The notes under the pieces are model-generated. The model searched no databases. It had not been told where the DNA came from and saw only the letters and a list, made by a program, of their open reading frames with translations. A stretch of DNA of 64,000 nt from Pseudomonas batumici. GTDB lineage: Bacteria; Pseudomonadota; Gammaproteobacteria; Pseudomonadales; Pseudomonadaceae. A program made the position numbers and the translations under genes. Positions 35,962-46,278 of this stretch are shown in pieces. Location of the stretch: assembly GCF_000820515.1 (NCBI RefSeq), contig NZ_JXDG01000064.1, forward strand, positions 62,001-126,000. The letters run 5' to 3'. Numbering within the stretch: position 1 is the first letter of the stretch; the number at the start of each line of letters is the position of its first letter.

Positions 35962-37608
35962 TCAGTGCTCAACCACCGCCCGGGTCCGTTGCCGATCCAC
36001 CGTGCCCAGGCGCTCGCCGGTACCGCGACGACCAAGGGCCGCCAGCTCCGCCTGTTCCTCTTCGGCCCGCACGTCCTGGCCCATGGCCTTGTACAAACCG
36101 AACATGAAGAACACCAGCACCACCGAGAACGGCAGGCCCGCCAGCACCACCATGGTCTGCATGGCTTCGAAGTTGCCGGCGAACAACAAGCCGATGGTCA
36201 CCAGGGTGATCACCGCCGACCAGAAGATCCGCAACCAGTGCGGCGCGTCCTCGTCCACCTCGCCGCCCTTGCACGACAGGTTGGCCATCATCACCGCGCC
36301 GGAGTCGGCCGGGGTCAGGAACAGCACGAAGCCGACAAAGATCGACACGCCGATAACGACTTTCGACGCCGGGTAATGCTCCAGCAGTTGATAGATCGAC
36401 ATGGACGGCTGTTCCAGCGCCGTCTTGCCCAGCGCCACCGCCTCATGGTTCATCACCAGGTCCAGGGCCGAGTTGCCGAAGATCGACAGCCACGCCAGGG
36501 TGAAGCCCAACGGGATCAGCAATACGCCGGCCACCAGCTCGCGCACGGTACGCCCACGGGAAATACGCGCGATGAACATGCCCACGAATGGCGCCCAGGA
36601 AATCCACCAGGCCCAGTAGAACAGGGTCCACAGGCCCAGCCAGCGGTCGGACTTCTCGGCGTCGTTCTCGTAGACGTAGAGGTCGAAGGTCTTGAGCACC
36701 ACGCCGTTGAGGTAGTCGCCGATGTTCTGCACGAAGCCGTTGAGCAGGTGCAGGGTCGGGCCGAACAGCAGCACGAAGATCAGCAGGCCGCTGAACAGCA
36801 GGATGTTCAGGTTGGACAGGCGGCGAATGCCGTTCTCCACGCCCGACACGGCGGCGATGGTCGCCACGGTGCTCATCACGATGATCACGATCAGCAGGTT
36901 GGTGTTGCTGTGGGCCATGCCGAACAGGCTTTCCAGGCCCGAGGACACCTGCATCGAACCGATGCCCAGGTTCGTCACCAGCCCCAGCAGGGTCACGAAC
37001 ATGCCGAAGCCGTCCACCGCGTGACCGGCCGCGCCCTTGACCCAGCGCTCGCCCACCAGCGGGTACAGCGCCGAGCGCAACGCCAGCGGCTGGTTGTGCC
37101 GATAGGCGAAGTAGGCCACGGCCAGGCCGACCAGCGCATAAATCGCCCAGCCATGCAGACCCCAGTGCAGGAAGGTCAGCTGCAACGCCTGGCGCGCGGC
37201 CGCATGGCTGCCGGCCACGCCTTCAGGCGGGTTGAAATAGTGGTCCAGCGGCTCGGAAGCGCCGAAGTACAGCAGCGAAATGCCGATCCCCGAGGAAAAC
37301 AGCATCCCGGCCCAGGCGCCGTAGCTGAAGTCCGGGGTGTCCTGCCTGGAGCCCAGCTTCAACTTGCCGTAGGAGGAGAACGCCAGCCCGATGACAAACA
37401 CCAGGTAGGCGGCGATCACCAGCATGTAGTACCAGCCAAAGCTGCGCGACAGCCAGGCCTGGGCCACGCCGAGCAGTTTGCCGGCCTCTTGCGGGGCGAT
37501 GATCAGGATGGCGGTGAGCAACAGAATCAACGCGGTCGAGGTGTAGAACACCCAACCGTTGACCCGCACCTTTTCGGCGGGGGTCTTTATAAGCGAGGCA
37601 GAACTCAT
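35962..37608 (-). CDS. betT: BCCT-family choline transporter
   Basis: The 548-residue protein has the twelve-helix betaine/choline/carnitine transporter fold. Family marks are GMLFSSGIGISLLYFGASEPLDHYFNPP, HWGLHGWAIYALVGLAVAYFAYR, and the substrate-cage segment WTLFYWAWWISWAPFVGMFIARISRGRTVRE. It uses the sodium or proton gradient to import choline. The start is the ATG at 37608 (MSSASLIKTPAEK); an upstream in-frame start gives a tail without resemblance. The C-terminus is short (about 50 residues), unlike osmosensing BetT proteins with long tails, which suggests nutrient uptake. It is divergent from betI-betB-betA. Confidence 0.93.
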   Translation of the reverse strand: MSSASLIKTPAEKVRVNGWVFYTSTALILLLTAILIIAPQEAGKLLGVAQAWLSRSFGWYYMLVIAAYLVFVIGLAFSSYGKLKLGSRQDTPDFSYGAWAGMLFSSGIGISLLYFGASEPLDHYFNPPEGVAGSHAAARQALQLTFLHWGLHGWAIYALVGLAVAYFAYRHNQPLALRSALYPLVGERWVKGAAGHAVDGFGMFVTLLGLVTNLGIGSMQVSSGLESLFGMAHSNTNLLIVIIVMSTVATIAAVSGVENGIRRLSNLNILLFSGLLIFVLLFGPTLHLLNGFVQNIGDYLNGVVLKTFDLYVYENDAEKSDRWLGLWTLFYWAWWISWAPFVGMFIARISRGRTVRELVAGVLLIPLGFTLAWLSIFGNSALDLVMNHEAVALGKTALEQPSMSIYQLLEHYPASKVVIGVSIFVGFVLFLTPADSGAVMMANLSCKGGEVDEDAPHWLRIFWSAVITLVTIGLLFAGNFEAMQTMVVLAGLPFSVVLVFFMFGLYKAMGQDVRAEEEQAELAALGRRGTGERLGTVDRQRTRAVVEH

Positions 37609-37974
37609 TGCACGGAGGCTCCAGGCAGTGCGGGAGAAAGACACAAGGCAACACGGCACCCGGCCGATCGGTTAGTGGGCAGTCGACCGCCGGGTGATAT
37701 AAAGACACCCGAAAAAACCCCGGCCCTGCGGGGGATTGCGCCAAAACCGGCGCGCAAGGACCGTCTTCGCCTGCGCGGCGTGTCTGCCCCGCAGGTTCGG
37801 TGTTTTTTCGGAGGTCGTTTTTCCGCCAACTGCATGTAGGAAAAACCCTAGGCAGCGACGATTTGTCGCGGATCTTATTCTTTGTTGATTGAACGTTCAA
37901 TCAAAACAAAATAGACTGGCCCACATGCCGGTAGTCGTTCCACGTCTGCCGGCGGGCCTGAGGAGAGATGCACG
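37609..37974. other. betT-betI intergenic region
   Basis: This 366-bp region carries the divergent promoters of betT and betIBA. The BetI palindrome is at 37886-37905. The left part (37609-37850) holds no credible gene; GC-rich hairpins there form the betT leader. Confidence 0.7.
37886..37905. promoter_or_regulatory. BetI operator
   Basis: TTGATTGAACGTTCAATCAA is a perfect 20-bp palindrome 70 bp before betI. It matches the BetI operator type known from E. coli bet promoters. BetI binding here represses betIBA and probably betT until choline is present. Confidence 0.92.
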
Positions 37975-38568
37975 ATGCCCAAGGTCGGTATGCAACCCAT
38001 ACGCCGCCAGCAATTGATCGAAGCCACCTTGACGGCGGTCGATCAGGTCGGAATGGGGGACGCCAGCATTGCGCTGATCGCCCGTTTGGCCGGTGTCTCG
38101 AATGGCATCATCAGTCACTACTTTCAGGACAAGAACGGCCTGATCGCCGCCACGATGCGGTACCTGATGAATGTCCTCACCGAGAACGTCGCCGCGCGCC
38201 GCCTGGCGCTGACAGATGCAAGCCCCAGGGCCCATCTGCAGGTGATCATCGAAGGCAACTTCGACGCCAGCCAGGTCAATGGCCCGGCAATGAAAACCTG
38301 GTTGGCCTTCTGGGCCACCAGCATGCACCACCCGTCTTTGCACAGGTTGCAGCGGATCAACGATCACCGTCTGTATTCCAACCTGTGCTGCCAGTTCCGC
38401 CGTGTCCTGCCGCTGCCTGCGGCGCGCAGCGCGGCACGGGGGCTGGCAGCGTTGATCGACGGTTTGTGGTTGCGCGGTGCGTTGTCGGGAGACGCGTTCG
38501 ACACCGTACAGGCGCAACGGATCGCTTACGAATACATGGATTTCCAACTGGCTAAGCAGGAGTGCTAG
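37975..38568 (+). CDS. betI: Choline-responsive TetR-family repressor
   Basis: The 197-residue TetR-family regulator represses bet genes and is released by choline. The N-terminal helix-turn-helix ([48 protein letters not shown], residues about 8-55) and the C-terminal ligand domain with [32 protein letters not shown] fit BetI. The ATG has AGGAG. It lies 107 bp before betB in the betIBA operon, with its own operator upstream. Confidence 0.96.
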   Translation: MPKVGMQPIRRQQLIEATLTAVDQVGMGDASIALIARLAGVSNGIISHYFQDKNGLIAATMRYLMNVLTENVAARRLALTDASPRAHLQVIIEGNFDASQVNGPAMKTWLAFWATSMHHPSLHRLQRINDHRLYSNLCCQFRRVLPLPAARSAARGLAALIDGLWLRGALSGDAFDTVQAQRIAYEYMDFQLAKQEC

Positions 38569-38675
38569 AGCACCGAGAAACGCTCGGCCCCTGAACGACT
38601 GCCGATCGGTATCGCCAGCACCTGATGGCGCGGCCGGCGGTTAACGCCAACCACTGATGCACTTGCGAGGACACT

Positions 38676-40148
38676 ATGGCCCGTTTCGAACTGCAAAAAC
38701 TCTACATCGACGGCGGCTACACCGACGCCGGCGGCGATGCGACTTTCGATACCATCAACCCGGCTAATGGTGAAGTGCTCGCCAAAGTGCAACGTGCAAC
38801 CAAGGACGACGTCGAGCGTGCCGTGGTCAGTGCCGAGAAAGGCCAGAAAATCTGGGCCGCGATGACCGCCATGGAGCGTTCGCGGATCCTGCGTCGCGCC
38901 GTGGAGATCCTCCGTGAGCGCAACGACGAACTGGCGGTCCTGGAAACCCTGGACACCGGCAAGGCCTACTCCGAAACCCGTTACGTCGACATCGTCACCG
39001 GCGCCGACGTGCTGGAATACTACGCCGGCCTGGTGCCCGCCATCGAAGGCGAGCAGATCCCGCTGCGCACCACTTCGTTCGTCTACACCCGTCGCGAGCC
39101 GCTGGGCGTGGTGGCCGGTATCGGCGCCTGGAACTACCCGATCCAGATCGCCCTGTGGAAATCCGCACCGGCCCTGGCCGCCGGCAACGCGATGATCTTC
39201 AAGCCAAGCGAAGTCACCTCGCTGACCACCCTGAAGCTGGCCGAGATCTACACCGAAGCCGGTGTGCCGGACGGCGTGTTCAACGTCCTGACCGGCAGCG
39301 GCCGTGAAGTCGGCACCTGGCTGACCGAACACCCGCGCATCGAGAAAGTCTCCTTCACTGGCGGTACCGACACTGGCAAGAAGGTCATGGCCAGCGCTTC
39401 CAGCTCGTCGCTCAAGGACGTGACCATGGAACTGGGCGGCAAGTCGCCGCTGATCATTTGCGACGACGCCGACCTCGATCGCGCCGCCGACACCGCGATG
39501 ATGGCCAACTTCTACAGCTCCGGCCAGGTCTGCACCAACGGCACCCGCGTGTTCGTGCCGAGCCACCTGAAAGCCGCCTTCGAAGCCAAGATCGTCGAGC
39601 GCGTGGCGCGTATCCGCGTCGGTAACCCGGAAGACGAGAACACCAACTTCGGCCCGCTGGTCAGCTTCGCCCATATGGAAAGCGTGCTCGGCTACATCGC
39701 CAAGGGCAAGGAAGAAGGCGCACGCCTGCTGTGCGGCGGTGAACGCCTGACCAGCGGCGAATTCGCCAAGGGCGCCTTTGTGGCCCCGACCGTGTTCACC
39801 GACTGCAGCGACGACATGACCATCGTCCGTGAAGAGATCTTCGGCCCGGTGATGAGCATCCTCAGCTACGAAACCGAAGAAGAAGTGATCCGCCGCGCCA
39901 ACGACACCGACTTCGGCCTGGCCGCCGGTGTGGTGACCCGCGACCTGAACCGCGCCCACCGCGTGATTCATCAGCTCGAAGCCGGTATCTGCTGGATCAA
40001 TGCCTGGGGCGAATCCGACGCCAAGATGCCGGTCGGCGGCTACAAGCAGTCGGGTGTCGGTCGTGAGAACGGCATCAGCTCGTTGAACAACTTCACGCGG
40101 ATCAAATCGGTGCAAGTGGAACTGGGTGAATACAACTCGGTGTTCTAA
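38676..40148 (+). CDS. betB: Betaine aldehyde dehydrogenase
   Basis: BetB oxidises betaine aldehyde to glycine betaine with NAD(P)+. The 490-residue aldehyde dehydrogenase has the family motifs: [20 protein letters not shown] with the catalytic Glu (E in MELGG), [16 protein letters not shown] with catalytic Cys, and [16 protein letters not shown]. The length matches P. aeruginosa BetB. The ATG has GAGGA. It is followed 78 bp later by betA. Confidence 0.97.
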   Translation: MARFELQKLYIDGGYTDAGGDATFDTINPANGEVLAKVQRATKDDVERAVVSAEKGQKIWAAMTAMERSRILRRAVEILRERNDELAVLETLDTGKAYSETRYVDIVTGADVLEYYAGLVPAIEGEQIPLRTTSFVYTRREPLGVVAGIGAWNYPIQIALWKSAPALAAGNAMIFKPSEVTSLTTLKLAEIYTEAGVPDGVFNVLTGSGREVGTWLTEHPRIEKVSFTGGTDTGKKVMASASSSSLKDVTMELGGKSPLIICDDADLDRAADTAMMANFYSSGQVCTNGTRVFVPSHLKAAFEAKIVERVARIRVGNPEDENTNFGPLVSFAHMESVLGYIAKGKEEGARLLCGGERLTSGEFAKGAFVAPTVFTDCSDDMTIVREEIFGPVMSILSYETEEEVIRRANDTDFGLAAGVVTRDLNRAHRVIHQLEAGICWINAWGESDAKMPVGGYKQSGVGRENGISSLNNFTRIKSVQVELGEYNSVF

Positions 40149-40226
40149 GACCCGAGCCCTGGATTGCCCGTGAGGTCATCTTCACGGGCGCCCACCCCCG
40201 ACCCACTTCCACGAGGGCTGCATTTC

Positions 40227-41930
40227 ATGTCCCAAGAATACGACTACATCATCATCGGTGCCGGCTCCGCCGGTAACACCCTGGCCACCCGCCTGACCGA
40301 AGACGCCGGTGTCACCGTCCTGCTGCTCGAAGCCGGCGGCCCCGACTACCGCCTCGACTTCCGCACCCAGATGCCCGCCGCCCTGGCCTTCCCGCTGCAA
40401 GGCCGACGCTACAACTGGGCCTACGAAACCGACCCGGAACCGCATATGGACGGACGGCGCATGGAGTGTGGTCGCGGCAAGGGCCTGGGCGGCTCCTCGC
40501 TGATCAACGGCATGTGCTACATCCGCGGCAATGCCATGGACTACGACGGCTGGGCCAAGCTGCCGGGCCTGGAAGACTGGACCTACCTCGACTGCCTGCC
40601 GTATTTCCGCAAGGCGGAAACCCGTGACATCGGCCCCAACGACTACCACGGCGGCGAAGGCCCGGTCAGCGTGACCACGCCCAAGGCCGGCAACAACCCG
40701 CTGTTCCACGCCATGGTCGAAGCCGGCGTGCAAGCCGGTTACCCGCGGACCGTGGACCTCAACGGCTACCAGCAGGAAGGCTTCGGTCCGATGGACCGCA
40801 CCGTGACGCCCAAGGGCCGTCGCTCCAGCACCGCGCGCGGTTACCTGGACACCGCCAAGCAGCGCTCGACCCTGACCATCGTCACCCACGCCCTGACCGA
40901 CAGGATTCTCTTCGAGGGCAAGCGTGCGGTCGGCGTGCGTTACCTGCTGGGCTCGGCCGAAGAACCGGTCGAAGTCCGTGCGCGCAAGGAAGTCATCGTC
41001 AGCAGCGGCGCGATTGCCTCGCCACAGCTGCTGCAACGCTCCGGCGTCGGTCCGGCCAAGCTCCTGCAAAGCCTGGACATCCCGGTGGTCCACGATCTGC
41101 CGGGCGTCGGCGAGAACCTGCAGGACCACCTGGAACTGTACCTGCAATACGCCTGCACCCAGCCGGTCTCGCTGTATCCGTCGCTGCTGTGGTGGAACCA
41201 GCCGGCCATCGGTGCCGAATGGCTGTTCAACGGCACCGGCATCGGCGCCAGCAACCAGTTCGAAGCCGGCGGTTTCATTCGTACCCGTCCGGAATTCGAA
41301 TGGCCGAATATCCAGTACCACTTCCTGCCGGTGGCGATTAACTACAACGGCAGCAACGGCGTGAAAGAACATGGCTTCCAGGCGCACATGGGCTCCATGC
41401 GTTCGCCAAGTCGTGGTCGCATCCAGCTCAAGTCCAAGGACCCGCGCCAGCACCCGAGCATCCTGTTCAACTACATGGCCACCGAGCAGGACTGGCAGGA
41501 ATTCCGCGACGGCATCCGCCTGACCCGGGAAATCATGCAGCAGCCGGCCCTGGATGCTTACCGTGGGCGTGAGATCAGCCCGGGTATCGAGGTGCAGACC
41601 GACGAGCAACTGGACCAGTTTGTCCGCGAGCACGCCGAGACCGCGTTCCACCCGTCCTGCTCTTGCAAGATGGGCACCGACGAGATGGCGGTGGTCGACG
41701 GCCAGGGTCGCGTGCATGGCATGCAAGGCCTGCGGGTAGTCGATGCCTCGATCATGCCGATCATCACCACCGGCAACCTGAACGCGCCGACGATCATGAT
41801 GGCCGAGAAAATCGCCGACAAGATCCGTGGCCGCCAGCCGCTGCCGCGCAGCAAGGCCGACTACTACGTGGCGGGCGAAGCCCCGGTGCGTGGCACGCCG
41901 TTGCGTCAGGTGAGCCGTACCGCGCAGTAA
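40227..41930 (+). CDS. betA: Choline dehydrogenase
   Basis: BetA is the membrane-associated FAD enzyme that oxidises choline to betaine aldehyde, passing electrons to the respiratory chain. The 567-residue GMC oxidoreductase has the FAD motif [16 protein letters not shown] (residues about 8-23), the signature [44 protein letters not shown], and C-terminal [10 protein letters not shown] with catalytic His and later [15 protein letters not shown]. The ATG at 40227 follows GAGG; an in-frame start 21 codons upstream is in the leader. Confidence 0.97.
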   Translation: MSQEYDYIIIGAGSAGNTLATRLTEDAGVTVLLLEAGGPDYRLDFRTQMPAALAFPLQGRRYNWAYETDPEPHMDGRRMECGRGKGLGGSSLINGMCYIRGNAMDYDGWAKLPGLEDWTYLDCLPYFRKAETRDIGPNDYHGGEGPVSVTTPKAGNNPLFHAMVEAGVQAGYPRTVDLNGYQQEGFGPMDRTVTPKGRRSSTARGYLDTAKQRSTLTIVTHALTDRILFEGKRAVGVRYLLGSAEEPVEVRARKEVIVSSGAIASPQLLQRSGVGPAKLLQSLDIPVVHDLPGVGENLQDHLELYLQYACTQPVSLYPSLLWWNQPAIGAEWLFNGTGIGASNQFEAGGFIRTRPEFEWPNIQYHFLPVAINYNGSNGVKEHGFQAHMGSMRSPSRGRIQLKSKDPRQHPSILFNYMATEQDWQEFRDGIRLTREIMQQPALDAYRGREISPGIEVQTDEQLDQFVREHAETAFHPSCSCKMGTDEMAVVDGQGRVHGMQGLRVVDASIMPIITTGNLNAPTIMMAEKIADKIRGRQPLPRSKADYYVAGEAPVRGTPLRQVSRTAQ

Positions 41931-41956
41931 CACCTCTCGGGAGAGCGACACAGCCC

Positions 41957-42045
41957 CTTGTGGGAGCCGGCTTGCCGGCGATGGCGTTGGCAAGTTCGAT
42001 GCAAGACTTGCTGGCCTCATCGCCAGCAAGCCGGCTCCCATAGGT
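41957..42045. repeat. REP doublet (interior type A, inverted) after betA
   Basis: GTGGGAGCCGGCTTGCCGGC and GCCAGCAAGCCGGCTCCCA enclose GATGCAAGACTTGCTGGCC. It lies in the betA 3' region. Confidence 0.9.
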
Positions 42046-42192
42046 TTTGTGCCCTGCGCAAAGCGTAAACAATCCCCACACCGCCCTACCCTTGCTCCTA
42101 CCCCCCGCGCAGGCCTAATCTAGTGGCGCGCAAACGTTTCACCCCCGCCCCAATCCGACACGCCGCCACATTGCTGGCCACGAGGCTTTCCC

Positions 42193-42888
42193 ATGTTTGA
42201 TGTCGTCTCTTCGAGCAAATGGCCCACCGGCTACCTGATCAATCCCAACCCCGAACCGCTGGACCCCAAGTGGCTCAAGGAATTCAGCAAGATCCCGGCC
42301 GCCGCGGTCAGCGACTGCCTGGGGCGTAACGTCGGCGGCCTCGGCCTCAAGCCGTTCCACGGCAACACGCCGATGCTCGGCAATGCCCTGACCGTGCGCG
42401 TGCGCCCGGGCGACAACCTGATGATCCTCAAGGCCATGCAGATGGCCCGTCCGGGCGATGTGCTGGTGATCGACGGCAGCGCCGACCTGACCCGCGCCGT
42501 GTTCGGCGGCATCATGCGCGCCATGGCCCTCAAGGCCGGCATCGTCGGCGTGGTGATCAACGGCGCCCTGCGCGACCTCGACGAATGGCAGACCGGCGAA
42601 CTGCCGGCCTACGCCATTGGCGGCGTGCACCGTGGCCCGAGCACCGACGGCGGTGGCGAGATCAACGTGCCGATTTCCTGCGCCGGCATGCTGGTGAACC
42701 CGGGCGACCTGATGATCGGCGACGGTGACGGCGTCGTGGCCGCGGCCCGTTCCGAACTGCCGGAACTGCTGGTGCGCTGCCACGACCTGCTGGCGCGGGA
42801 AAAGGCCACGCTGGCAGCGATCGAAGCCGGCACCCTGGACCCGGACCGCTTCGATGCGATCCTGCGGGCCAAGGGCTGCCCGCTGTAA
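42193..42888 (+). CDS. RraA-like / HMG-aldolase family protein
   Basis: The 231-residue protein belongs to the RraA / 4-hydroxy-4-methyl-2-oxoglutarate aldolase family. The family core is AVSDCLGR, then PGDVLVIDGSADLTRAVFGGIMRAMALKAGIVGVVINGALRDLDEW, with the G-x(20)-R-D catalytic and metal-binding motif (GALRDLDE). The extra N-terminal 20 residues and the aldolase motif favour a class II pyruvate aldolase over the RNase E inhibitor RraA. The ATG has GAGG. It lies between the bet genes and a TldD/TldE-like pair and the link is unknown. Confidence 0.85.
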   Translation: MFDVVSSSKWPTGYLINPNPEPLDPKWLKEFSKIPAAAVSDCLGRNVGGLGLKPFHGNTPMLGNALTVRVRPGDNLMILKAMQMARPGDVLVIDGSADLTRAVFGGIMRAMALKAGIVGVVINGALRDLDEWQTGELPAYAIGGVHRGPSTDGGGEINVPISCAGMLVNPGDLMIGDGDGVVAAARSELPELLVRCHDLLAREKATLAAIEAGTLDPDRFDAILRAKGCPL

Positions 42889-42919
42889 CCCCGCTTCGCG
42901 GGCACACCGATGCCCGTCT

Positions 42920-43023
42920 TCTGTAGGAGCCAGCTTGCTGGCGATGGTCGTCAACGATAACGCGGGGTACCTGAAACCACGCGGTGCTCTTGAGCTCATC
43001 GCCAGCAAGCTGGCTCCTACAAG
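42920..43023. repeat. REP doublet (interior type B)
   Basis: GTAGGAGCCAGCTTGCTGGC and GCCAGCAAGCTGGCTCCTAC enclose GTCGTCAACGATAACGCGGG and ACCTGAAACCACGCGG. It precedes the TldD-like gene. Confidence 0.9.
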
Positions 43024-43124
43024 ATTCGTGTCGTTCGCAAAATTGCCTTTTCCTGACAGACTGGTCATTGGGGCCGCTTATACAGCCCCCCTTACGGCCA
43101 CCGCCATTTCCAGGGAGGTTCCCC

Positions 43125-44567
43125 ATGTTCGACTTCCACCCCCAGCTCAAGCAGCGTTTCGCCGGCTTGCGCACGGGCGCTGAATTCTTCTCGCTGCGTT
43201 ACGTCCGCGAATCCGGCCAATACCTGTCGGTGCGCAAGAACGTGGCGGAACCCCCGAGCCTGCGTGTCGACGAAGGCGCGATGCTGACCGTGCGGGTCAA
43301 CGGCGTCGAAGCCTACGCCGCCACCAACGATCTGTCCCAGGCCGGCCTGCAAAGCGCCCTCGAACGCGCCGAAGGCTACGCCCGGCTGATGGCCCCCCAC
43401 GCCCTGCTCGACCTGCGCCAGCAGGTGGTGTCCAGCGACCGCGCCGACTATCGCTCGCCCCAGCTCGACCAGGCCTTCCCGTCCCTGAGCGACTGCTACG
43501 CCCTGCTCGGCGCCGAATCGGCCGCCGTGCCCAAGGACGAGCGGCTGGTCAACTGGGAAGTCAGCCTCGGCCTGACCGAGGTCGAGCAGATCTACCTCAA
43601 CAACGCTGGCGCCGAACTGCGCCAGGCCCTGCGCTTCGTCTACCCGGGCCTGACGGTCACCGCCTACGATGGCGCGGACAGCCAGACCCGCACCCTGGGC
43701 CGGGAAAACTTCGGCCAGCAAGGCAGCGCCGATGTCATCGGGCGTTCCGGCCTGATCGGCGCCGGCGCGCGGATCGCCGACCAGGCCCTGCAATTGCTGC
43801 TGGCGCCCAACACCCCGCAAGGCCCGCGCGACCTGCTGCTGACCCCGGACCAGATGATCCTGCAGATCCACGAATCCATCGGTCACCCGCTGGAGCTGGA
43901 TCGCATTCTCGGCGACGAGCGTAATTACGCCGGCACCAGCTTCGTCAAGGCCAGCGACTTCGGCAGCCTGCAATATGGCTCGCCGCTGCTCAACGTCACC
44001 TTCGATCCCTCCATCCCACAGCAGTTGGCCAGCTACGGCCATGACGACGACGGCACGCCGGCCCACAAGGAATTCCTGATTCGTGAAGGCCGCCTGCTGC
44101 GCCCGCTGGGCGGCGCACTGTCGCAGTTCCGCGCCGGGCTGGACGGAGTCGCCAACAGCCGCGCCTGCAGCTGGAACCGTCCGCCCATCGACCGCATGGC
44201 CAACCTCAATATCGAACCGGGCGACCAGTCCTTCGAGCAACTGGTCGGCGGCATCGAGAAAGGCATCCTGATGTCCACCAACCGCTCCTGGTCCATCGAC
44301 GACGCCCGCAACAAATTCCAGTTCGGCTGCGAGTGGGGCCAGTTGATCGAGAACGGCGAGCTCAAGGGCGTGGTGAAAAACCCCAACTACCGGGCGATTT
44401 CCGCGCAGTTCTGGCGCAACCTCAGCGCCGTCGGCAACGCCGGGACCTTCCAGGTACTGGGCACGCCGAACTGCGGCAAGGGCGAGCCGAACCAGGTGAT
44501 CCGGGTCGGGCATGCTTCGCCCGCCTGTGTTTTCAGCAACGTCGATGTGTTTGGAGGAGATGCCTGA
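43125..44567 (+). CDS. TldD-like metalloprotease subunit
   Basis: The 480-residue protein has the TldD/PmbA fold and carries the zinc motif HESIGH (in QMILQIHESIGHPLELDRILGDE), the HExxxH of the catalytic TldD subunit. The C-terminal barrel retains CSWNRPPIDRMANLNIEPGD and MSTNRSWSIDDARNKFQFGCEWGQLI. With a TldE-type partner it forms a heterodimeric protease that clips unfolded peptides, including RiPP precursors such as microcin B17. The ATG follows GGGAGG. It is coupled by TGATG to the next gene. It is divergent from housekeeping TldD as far as I can recall, hence no symbol. Confidence 0.85.
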   Translation: MFDFHPQLKQRFAGLRTGAEFFSLRYVRESGQYLSVRKNVAEPPSLRVDEGAMLTVRVNGVEAYAATNDLSQAGLQSALERAEGYARLMAPHALLDLRQQVVSSDRADYRSPQLDQAFPSLSDCYALLGAESAAVPKDERLVNWEVSLGLTEVEQIYLNNAGAELRQALRFVYPGLTVTAYDGADSQTRTLGRENFGQQGSADVIGRSGLIGAGARIADQALQLLLAPNTPQGPRDLLLTPDQMILQIHESIGHPLELDRILGDERNYAGTSFVKASDFGSLQYGSPLLNVTFDPSIPQQLASYGHDDDGTPAHKEFLIREGRLLRPLGGALSQFRAGLDGVANSRACSWNRPPIDRMANLNIEPGDQSFEQLVGGIEKGILMSTNRSWSIDDARNKFQFGCEWGQLIENGELKGVVKNPNYRAISAQFWRNLSAVGNAGTFQVLGTPNCGKGEPNQVIRVGHASPACVFSNVDVFGGDA

Positions 44568-45904
44568 TGAGTACTTCACTGAGTCAGGTCGAACACTTCC
44601 GCGCCCTGGTCGAGGGGTTGCAGGAGCAGCTCCGCGCCACGGAACGCTTTACCCTGGGTTATGCCGCCGAGTCGTCGGACTTTATCCGCTTCAATCACGC
44701 CCGGGTGCGCCAGGCCGGGCAGGTGCAGCAGGCCACGTTGAGCTTCAAGCTGATCGACGAGGGGCGCCACGCCGACTTGCAGATCACCCTCTCCGGCGAA
44801 CGGGCAGCGGACCGTCAGCGCCTGGCGGACGGCCTGCAACAACTGCGCGAGATCCTCCCGCTGTTGCCGGCGGACCCCTACCTGCTGCTCAACCACAACG
44901 CCTGGCAAAGCCAGAACGTGCAGAGCCATGCGCTGCCGGACACGGCCCAGGTACTGGAGGAGATCAGCCGGGCCTCGGTCGGCCTGGACATGGTCGGTTT
45001 CTACGCCGCCGGTCCCATCAGCCGGGGCTTTGCCAGCTCCGACGGAGCCTTCGGCTGGCACCAGGCCAACAGTTTCAACTTCGACTGGAGCCTGTTCCAC
45101 GAAAACGGCCAGGCGGTGAAAGCCAGCTTCGCCGGCCATGACTGGAACAGCGACAGCTTTGCCCGGCGCTTCCAGCAGGCCCGTGAACAGCTCGAATTTC
45201 TCGGGCGGCCGTTGCGTACCCTGGCGCCGGGGGAATATCGCGCCTACCTGGCACCGGCGGCGCTCGAGGAAGTCATGGGCATGCTCAGTTGGGGCGGTTT
45301 CTCGGCCCAGGCCATCGGCAGCAAGCACAGCCCGTTGCAGAAGCTTTACGCCGGCGAGGCCCGCTTCAGCCCGCTGGTCTGGCTTGACGAGCAGATCAGC
45401 GGATCGTTGAGCCCGGCGTTTTCCAACGAGGGTTATCCACGCGCCGATGTGTCGCTGGTGGCCGCGGGTGTCGCCGACCAGCAACTGATCAACTCCCGCA
45501 GTGCCGCCGAATACGGACTGACGACCAACGGCGCCAGCGGCGGCGAGTACCCCGGTGCCTTGCAGATGCGCGCCGGGCAACTGGCCCAGGCCGATATCCT
45601 CAAGCAACTGGGCACCGGCTTGTACATCAGCAACCTGTGGTACCTGAACTACTCGGACCAACCGGCGGCACGGATGACCGGCATGACCCGCTTCGCCACC
45701 TTCTGGGTGGAGAACGGCGAGATCCAGGCGCCGGTCAGCACCATGCGCTTCGACGACAGTGCCTACAGCCTGCTGGGCAGCCAGTTGGAGGCCCTGACCC
45801 AGGAGCGCGAGCTGCTGTTGTCGGCCAGCACCTACGACCAGCGGCAGACCGCGTCGAACCTGCTGCCGGGGGCGCTGGTCAGCAAGCTGACCTTGACCCT
45901 GTAA
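44567..45904 (+). CDS. TldE/PmbA-like subunit
   Basis: The 445-residue partner of the preceding TldD-like protein has the PmbA/TldE fold without an HExxxH motif (no metal site is seen), the non-catalytic type. Visible marks are TLGYAAESSDFIRFNHARVRQAGQVQQATLSFKLI near the N-terminus and LGTGLYISNLWYLNYSDQPAARMTGMTRFATFWVENGEIQAPV near the C-terminus. The start at 44567 overlaps the TldD stop by one base (TGATG) and has GGAGGAG upstream, so the subunits are made together. The substrate is unknown. Confidence 0.85.
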   Translation: MSTSLSQVEHFRALVEGLQEQLRATERFTLGYAAESSDFIRFNHARVRQAGQVQQATLSFKLIDEGRHADLQITLSGERAADRQRLADGLQQLREILPLLPADPYLLLNHNAWQSQNVQSHALPDTAQVLEEISRASVGLDMVGFYAAGPISRGFASSDGAFGWHQANSFNFDWSLFHENGQAVKASFAGHDWNSDSFARRFQQAREQLEFLGRPLRTLAPGEYRAYLAPAALEEVMGMLSWGGFSAQAIGSKHSPLQKLYAGEARFSPLVWLDEQISGSLSPAFSNEGYPRADVSLVAAGVADQQLINSRSAAEYGLTTNGASGGEYPGALQMRAGQLAQADILKQLGTGLYISNLWYLNYSDQPAARMTGMTRFATFWVENGEIQAPVSTMRFDDSAYSLLGSQLEALTQERELLLSASTYDQRQTASNLLPGALVSKLTLTL

Positions 45905-46278
45905 CCCGGAATCCGCTCTCGCGGACGCCACAAAACCTGTAGGAGCCAGCTTGCTGGCGATGAGTTCAAGAACGCCGCGTGGTTTCAGGTAACCCGCGTT
46001 TTCGTTGACGACTATCGCCAGCAAGCTGGCTCCTACAAGGTCCACAGCGACCCAAAAATCGCCCTGGCCGCCCTGACCGAAATACCCGCACACCTATCCG
46101 TTCAGCCAGTTGCCCCAACGCAACCCGGCGCGCTATACATTCCCCTATCCTTTACCGAACTATCAAAACGCCACCTTCGCGCAGCCCCCCCTGGGAAAAA
46201 ACAGGCTTTACCCGCGACGTTCTGACTCAGTACCGCACCTCTTTCATCCCCCCCGAAAGTGTTTTGCTGGAGCTTGAT
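45905..46278. other. TldE 3' region and rhlA upstream region
   Basis: This 374-bp region contains a REP doublet of interior type B (45938-46041). The last 235 bp lead to rhlA and are plainly less GC-rich in places (CTATCAAAACGCC, GAAAAAACAGGC); no sigma-54 box, lux-type box or other operator was found. Confidence 0.55.
45938..46041. repeat. REP doublet (interior type B, inverted)
   Basis: GTAGGAGCCAGCTTGCTGGC and GCCAGCAAGCTGGCTCCTAC enclose CCGCGTGGTTTCAGGT and CGTTGACGAC, the inverse of the interior at 42920-43023. Confidence 0.9.
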
